Source: Corynebacterium minutissimum (GTDB lineage: Bacteria > Actinomycetota > Actinomycetes > Mycobacteriales > Mycobacteriaceae). From it: a stretch of DNA of 64,000 bases. A model generated the notes under the pieces. That model saw nothing but the letters and a program-made list of their open reading frames with translations, was not told the DNA's origin and did no database searches. The stretch lies in the NCBI RefSeq assembly GCF_000988205.1, contig NZ_LAYQ01000013.1, positions 91,441-155,440 on the forward strand, read 5' to 3'. The translations under genes were made by a program, and so were the position numbers. Below, piece by piece: positions 58,601 to 64,000 of the stretch (the stretch's first letter is position 1; the number at the start of each line of letters is the position of its first letter).

Positions 58601-61600
58601 ACCGAAGGACGCTCGACCTGGTGACGGTGTGGATATCCCTGTTACCGTCACGTACTATGACGGTTCCACCGACACGGTCTATGCACCGTTCAATGTGAAG
58701 GAGAACCAGAAGGACATCAGCGAGCCTACCTACCCGGTTCAATCCACCAAGCCAGGCACCGAGGTGAAGCGTTCCGTTAACCGGGACGGTGCACCAGAAG
58801 ATACGACCTTCTCCTTCGGCATGGACGGCGACAAGCCGAAAACTGAGGACACCGTTGACGGGTGGACCTACAGGATCGATCCGAAGACCGGTGAGGTCAC
58901 CGTAACCCCGCCCGCTGACTCTAAGCCGGGTGACAAGCACGTACATAACGTGACCGTGACCTACCCTGATGGTTCGACCGATGAGACTCCAGTTACCACT
59001 GTGGTGAATTTGACTCAGAACTTTGAGGTCGATCCAACCTACCCGCCAGAGACTACTTTCCCTGGTGAGACGGTTACCGCACCGCTTACGATTGAGCTGC
59101 CTAAAGGTATTACCGTGGCGGAGGATCAGCCATATAAGATCACTCCCGCTGATGGCTACACGGCAACCGAGGATACCAACGAGTTTGGTAATCCGACGTA
59201 CACGGTTGCGACGGCCAACGGCAATTGGCTGGTCGGCCTGGATGACAAGGGCAACGTAATTGCTACTGCACCTAAGACCGCGAAGCCGGGTGACTCTATC
59301 AAGGTTCCGGTCACGGTTACCTACTCCGATGGGTCCACCGATCGGATTTATGCACCGATCAACATCCAGGATGCCCCGACGCGCGAGGTGCCGTTCGATG
59401 TTGAGTACAAGTTCGATGACACCGTCCCGCAGGGCACCTACAAGGTCGAAACCGAAGGTGTTCCAGGCACAGAGGTACAGGACCGAAAGGGCAAGTGGTC
59501 GCAGACCAAGGCTCCGGTCAATGAGGTCGTCGTCATTGGTACCAAGCCTGCAAAGGCTACCGATGAAATGACTTGGAAGATGTCTACTGGTTTCGACACC
59601 ATCATGCGTCCGAACCCGGCACTCAAGCCGGGTGAGGTAAACGTTGTTCAAGAGGGCGAAGCTGGCGAGCGCACAATTACTGCGAAGTTCGACGCCACGC
59701 TCGAACCTGGTGGCGTTCCGACGGTGAAGACCACGTCCGATACCGTGACCAAGGATCCGAAGCCACGCATCGTGGAGTACGGCCCGCGCCTTGAGGATCA
59801 GGAACTGGTTTTCACTGACAAGAACCGCGTCCCGTTTGAGACTGAGATTGTCTACGACAACACCCTTGAAGCTGGCAAGCAGGTCATTGAACAAAAGGGC
59901 GAAGAAGGCGAAGAGACCGTTACGACTAAGCAGAAGCTTGTCGACGGAATGCCTTCCGGTAAACCAGAAGTCACAAAGGAGCAGACTAAGGCTCCGGTCA
60001 AGCAGATCATCCGCGTTGGTGGCAAGACCACTGGTGAGAACGTCGAGACCTTCAAGACGGAAGCTCCGTTCAAGGTTGTTGTGAAGTACGACCCGAGCAT
60101 GCCTGCTGGTGAGTCCAAGGTGACCACGCCGGGCGTTCCGGGTGAGAAGACGGTGACGATCAAGCGCAACATCACCAACTCGACCCCGGACGGTGAGCCG
60201 ACGATCTCTGAAGAGATCACGAAGAAGCCTGTCGACGAGGTCATCACCGTTGGTACCAAGCAGGCCACGGCGACCGATAAGGTGGAATGGAAGGAGCCGA
60301 TTCCGTTCGGCACGACCCTGCGACCGAACCCTGACCTCGCTCCGGGCGAGACGCAGGTCGTTCAGGAAGGCAAGAACGGCGAGGCTTCCTATGCTGCAGT
60401 CTTTACCGCAACCAACGGTGAAGCACAGGTTGCGGAAAGCAAGGCCCGCACTGAACCTGTCGAGCGCATCGTCGAGTACGGTCCGAAGGCTGAGGACACT
60501 TCTGTCGTGACGAAGACTGAGAAGCCGGTGCCGTTCGAGACGAAGATTACGTTCGACGACAGCTTGCCGGCTGGCGAGCAGGTCGTCGACAAGCAGGGTG
60601 AGCTCGGCACTGATGTCGAGACTTCTACTCAGAAGATCGTGGATGGCAAGCCTTTCGGCGAGCCGACCGTGACGACTGAGCGCACCAAGGAGCCGGTTGC
60701 GGCCGAGATTCGTGTGGGCACCAAGACCGAAGGATCTCATGAGACGGTTACCGAGATTGACGTTCCATTCGAAACCGAGATTCAGTTCGACGACACCATG
60801 GAGGCCGGCACACAGGAGACTGTTCAAGAAGGTAAGCCGGGTAAGGACAAGGTAACGACGACTCAGAAGATTGAGAACTCAAATGTTGTCGGTACCGAGA
60901 CCAAGACCGAGCGCGTGACCGAGCCTGATCAAGAAGATCATCAAGGTCGGCACTAAGGGCAAGACCACGTCCAAGACCATCGAGTGGACCGAAAACACCC
61001 CATTCGAGGTCGAGGTTCGCGAGAATCCGAACCTGAAGGCTGGTGAGACCAAGGTTGTCCAGGAAGGCAAGCCGGGCGAGGTCAAGCACACCGTTACGGT
61101 GACCTCCGACAACGGTGAGATTTCCACCAAGGATGACGCCACGGAGATCAGCAAGCCGACCAAGCAGATCATCGAGGTCGGTACTGCGCCGACTCAGACC
61201 GAGCTGACGGATAAGCACACCGAGCAGACTCCGTATGAGACCCTCATTGAGACTGACCCGAACCTTGAGGCCGGAAAGGTTGTAGAAGACCAGGCCGGTT
61301 CCTTCGGCGAGAAGGAAGTCACGAAGGTTTGGAAGCTCAAGGATGGAAAGGCCGTAGGTGACCCAGAGACCTCTGAAAAGGTCACCAAGGAGCCGACGCC
61401 GCGCAAGCTGCGCATCGGTACCAAGGCCGTCACGGAGACCTCTAAGGTCACCACGACGGAGAAGGTTACCGAGACCAGCAACACCACCACGACGGTGACG
61501 GAGAAGGAGCCGGCCCCGGAGATTGAACGCTCCTTCTACGGTGTTGAGCTGGTTAAGCCAGGCCAGTCTGAGTCGCAGGACGTGAAGAAGCACACGGATG

Positions 61601-63323
61601 GCAACACCTATGAGGTGCCGTCGGACGTGGATGGCTGGACCGTCTCCGTTGATGAGAACGGCCGAGTGACGGCAACCGCACCGTCGACGGCGAAGTCTGG
61701 CGACTACATCAAGGTTCCGGTAAGGGTGACCCCGAAGGGCGGCAAGCCGTACGAGACGAACGCTGTCTTCATCGTGAAGGAAGACGAGCCGATCGCTCCG
61801 GAGCCGAATGACCCGGAGATAATTCAGGCACCGACCTACAACCCGGATGTCATCAAGGCCGGCGATACCAAGAAGGTTGGCATCAACTATGGCCATACTG
61901 AGGGCAACACCTACGAGTTGGGTGAGGTGCCGGCTGGTTGGACCGTGACCATTGATGAGTCCACGGGTGAGCTGACGGTGATTCCGCCGGCTGATACCCC
62001 AAGCGGCACCATCAAGGAGATTCCGGTTAGGGTCACCACGAAGAACGGTGAAGTCTTCAACGTGAAGACTGTTATCGGTGTCGTTAGCGATAACTGTGGC
62101 TGCGGCCCGGTTGAGCCGACGGAACCAACCGAACCAACGGATGAACCGACCGAAGAACCCACGGACGACCCGACCAAGCCGACCAAGCCGACCGAGCCGA
62201 CCGAGCCGACGGACGACCCGACCAAGCCGACCGAGCCGACCGAGCCGACCGAGCCGACGGACGACCCGACCAAGCGACCGACGAGCCGACCAAGCCGACC
62301 GACGAGCCGACCAAGCCGACCGACGAGCCGAACGCAAATCCAACGACGACGGTGACGGTCACCACGACGGTCAATCCGTCTGAGCCCGAGCCATCCGAGG
62401 ATCCCTCGGAGCCTCAGCCGACTTCTGAAACCCCAACGCCGACGCCTTCTGATAGTGGCACTACGACGGTAACTGTCACTGAGACAAAGGAGTCTCCGGA
62501 GCCGAAGCCGAGTGAGGAGCCAGAACCCTCTGGTACCGCAAAGCCGACGACGTCCAACACGGCTAAGCCGACCACCACGGTAACGGTGACTGAGGATCCG
62601 TCTCGTCCGAAGCCGTCGGAGGAGCCGACCACAGACAAGCCGAAGCCGTCGGAGGACCCGACTGTGACGGTGACTGTGACAGAGACCAAGGGCACGCCGG
62701 AACCGAAGCCGACCGACGAGTCGACGACTCCGTTGGTTCCGACTGAACCGACGGATCCGACTCAGCCGAACGGGCCAAATGAGCCGAACGAGCCAGGTGA
62801 GCCGGGCAAGCCAGGTGAGCCGGGAGAGCCGGGCAAGCCAGGTGAGCCGGGAGAGCCGGGCAAGCCAGGTGAGCCTAACGAGCCTCGTCTACCTGAGCTC
62901 GGTGGGTTGTGGCCGCTGCTCATTCCGCTGGTTCTTGTGCCGCCAGTCTTGAGTCACTTCTTCAAGCCGCCGCATGATCCTGCACTGCCGCAGAAGCCGT
63001 TCGAGCCGCTGAAGCCGTTGGAGCCGAAGGCCCCAGGCGAGGCTCCGCAGCAACCGCAGCCGGAACAGCCGCAGCCGCTGGCACCAAGTGAGGCAGCACA
63101 GCCGAGTGCTGTGGAATCCAGTAACAATGCTCAGCCGAGCCAGAGCGACAACACCACCCGCTCTACTAGCTCGCCCTCGAGCACGAAGGACTCCAAGAAG
63201 AGCTCCTCTTCTAGCACCTTGGCGAATACCGGTGCAAATATCCTGTGGCTTCTCGCCGCAGCGTGGGCGTTGATTGCTGGAGCAGTACTGCTTCTGCGTC
63301 CTGGTCGCCGCAAGGAGTCCTAG
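55659..63323 (+). pseudogene. Giant LPXTG-type cell-wall surface protein with Rib-like and G5-like repeats, two frameshifts
   Basis: The three frames join into about 2554 residues. A signal peptide (VAALSAITLALSGLSITSF) is followed by an N-terminal adhesin-like region and about eight Rib-like modules (VTYPDGSTDTV-type repeats, residues about 450-1240). About nine G5-like repeats of roughly 78 residues follow (PFETEI...GTK), then two more Rib-like modules, long EPTEPTDDPTKPT and TTTVTVTE stretches, and a sorting signal SSSTLANTGANILWLLAAAW with a basic tail. The frame shifts by plus one near 60926 and by minus one near 62275; between them the repeat pattern continues, so the breaks are small. 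The protein would be attached by sortase and act in adhesion or biofilm; this is inferred from the family. Confidence 0.85.
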
Positions 63324-63335
63324 TCCGCTAGGAAG

Positions 63336-63418
63336 CTTCAGGGCCGGGTTGCCCTGAAGACACGGTTTGCTAAGCCGTGATTGAAACGCCCGAGCAAATG
63401 CTCGGGCGTTTCTCTTTT
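63336..63418 (+). terminator. Three consecutive hairpins after the surface-protein gene
   Basis: Hairpins lie at 63336-63359 (CTTCAGGGC/GCCCTGAAG), 63362-63379 (ACGGTTT/AAGCCGT) and 63383-63412 (GAAACGCCCGAGCA with its complement). The last is followed by TCTCTTTT and is a strong Rho-independent terminator. The rest of 63419-63686 has no supported gene. Confidence 0.85.
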
Positions 63419-63686
63419 GCCTAGTTCAGTGCGGTGGTTCGATTTCGTTGTTGAGAGCCAATGCGGTGTATTGGGGCAGAGCCCAGACTGTGGGGAGGGG
63501 AAACGGCGGATACCGTATTGGTTGACCCGGTGACGTCGTTCGCGCACTTCGGCACTGGGGCTTAACTAGTGGCGCGCGTCGCTATGTGTGACTGTTTTCG
63601 CGGCCTTCGTTGCTTCACCTGTGGAATCCCGTCCCGGTGTTCGTCGTCAAAGAAACCACCAGTGGTGCCGCCTTTCATGCAAACCT

Positions 63687-63748
63687 CCCTTCGCGCTCAC
63701 TGGGGTGGGTAAGGATGCTGATTGGGGTTCCACGGTGAGCGCGAAGGG
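63687..63748. repeat. 62-bp palindromic element, copy 11
   Basis: Left arm CCCTTCGCGCTCACT and right arm GGTGAGCGCGAAGGG enclose 32 bases ending in CCAC. It lies between the surface-protein gene and an insertion sequence. Confidence 0.88.
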
Positions 63749-63793
63749 GGAGGAGCGTGGACATGGTTGTTGCGACCGGCTATTTGGTAGCAG

Positions 63794-64000
63794 TGTCGTG
63801 ACTATCCGGTAGCGCTTCAGTGGGTTTCTGGTAGCAGCTCAGGGTGCTCGGGATGATACTTCCGGTAGCCGCACCACTCGGGTGCGGCGTGTACTGGAAG
63901 GAGTCCGCTTATGCCGGATTACCGTGCGGTGATGACGCTGCTGATTAGGAAGCGTTCTTACCGCCAGATTGAAGACCAGCTCGGGTGCTCGCACCGCGCG
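63794..64000 (+). mobile_element. Left end of an IS21-like element (runs past the window)
   Basis: Sequence from TGTCGTGACTATCCGGTAGC onward carries repeated GGTAGC units (about 63808, 63830 and 63872), like the multiple terminal repeats of IS21-family elements. A transposase start follows at 63911. The exact left boundary is uncertain. Confidence 0.6.
63911..64000 (+). CDS. IS21-type transposase (IstA-like), N-terminal fragment
   Basis: Thirty codons are visible, MPDYRAVMTLLIRKRSYRQ and on to the window edge. A helix-turn-helix-like segment (RSYRQIEDQLGCSHR) fits the DNA-binding start of IS21-type or related transposases. AAGGAG precedes the ATG. The 3' part is outside the window. Confidence 0.6.
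   Translation, partial: MPDYRAVMTLLIRKRSYRQIEDQLGCSHRA

Noticed and set aside
58542..60827. 761-codon open frame antisense to the surface-protein gene
   Set aside because: It is rich in Arg/Leu and has no domain pattern, whereas the plus strand shows clear repeated modules.
63588..63812. Short plus-strand open frame of 74 codons after the surface-protein gene
   Set aside because: It runs through a palindromic element and the IS21 end, has no ribosome-binding site and no family resemblance.

Overview
The window looks like a chromosomal segment of a Corynebacterium species. It is GC-rich and uses GTG/TTG starts. From about 25 to 54 kb it follows the gene order known from Mycobacterium tuberculosis Rv1156-Rv1230 (DUF402, Rv1157c-like, typA, lpqW-like, mshB-like, Rv1171-like, fdxC, dapC, dapD, dapE, LOG protein, folP2, gpgS, Rv1211-like, glgA, glgC, Rv1220c-like, sigE, anti-sigma factor, tatB, mrp). 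The genus is inferred from this order and from protein style, not from a database search.

Layout. 1-7.3 kb is an accessory block. It holds a GNAT-like gene cut by an ISL3-family insertion sequence, a degenerate HNH/DUF222 gene, a 90-bp inverted-repeat element, and a mercury-resistance module: merR diverging from merA, a MerR-type operator, a thioredoxin-like lipoprotein and a broken CcdA-like membrane gene. 7.3-12.5 kb carries an MFS transporter, a frameshifted dicarboxylate symporter, a lipoate-protein ligase and a PRC-barrel/DUF2382 protein. 12.6-22.2 kb is a self-contained selenocysteine unit: a formate dehydrogenase whose alpha subunit has an in-frame UGA followed by a SECIS-like hairpin, its iron-sulfur and membrane subunits, then selD, tRNA-Sec(UCA), selA and selB. 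22.3-34.3 kb and 36.8-54.3 kb are core genes: metal transport, TypA, mycothiol-type deacetylase, lysine/DAP synthesis (dapC, dapD, dapE) with two amino-acid permeases around dapD, folate, glucosylglycerate and glycogen/maltose-1-phosphate synthesis, the SigE envelope-stress pair, TatB and Mrp. 34.7-36.3 kb is a small accessory insert (XRE regulator with membrane protein, DUF559 protein). 55.7-63.3 kb encodes a very large cell-wall-anchored surface protein with Rib-like and G5-like repeats. The window ends inside an IS21-like element.

Two window-wide patterns stand out. First, at least eleven intergenic copies of a 62-63-bp element share 15-bp inverted termini (CCCTTCGCGCTCACC / GGTGAGCGCGAAGGG) and a centre that varies in sequence but keeps its length. 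Second, several genes that should be intact are split by one-base deletions, almost always explained by one missing G in a G-run. This looks more like a consensus-sequence artefact than gene decay, so the frameshifted genes are marked as pseudogenes with that caveat.
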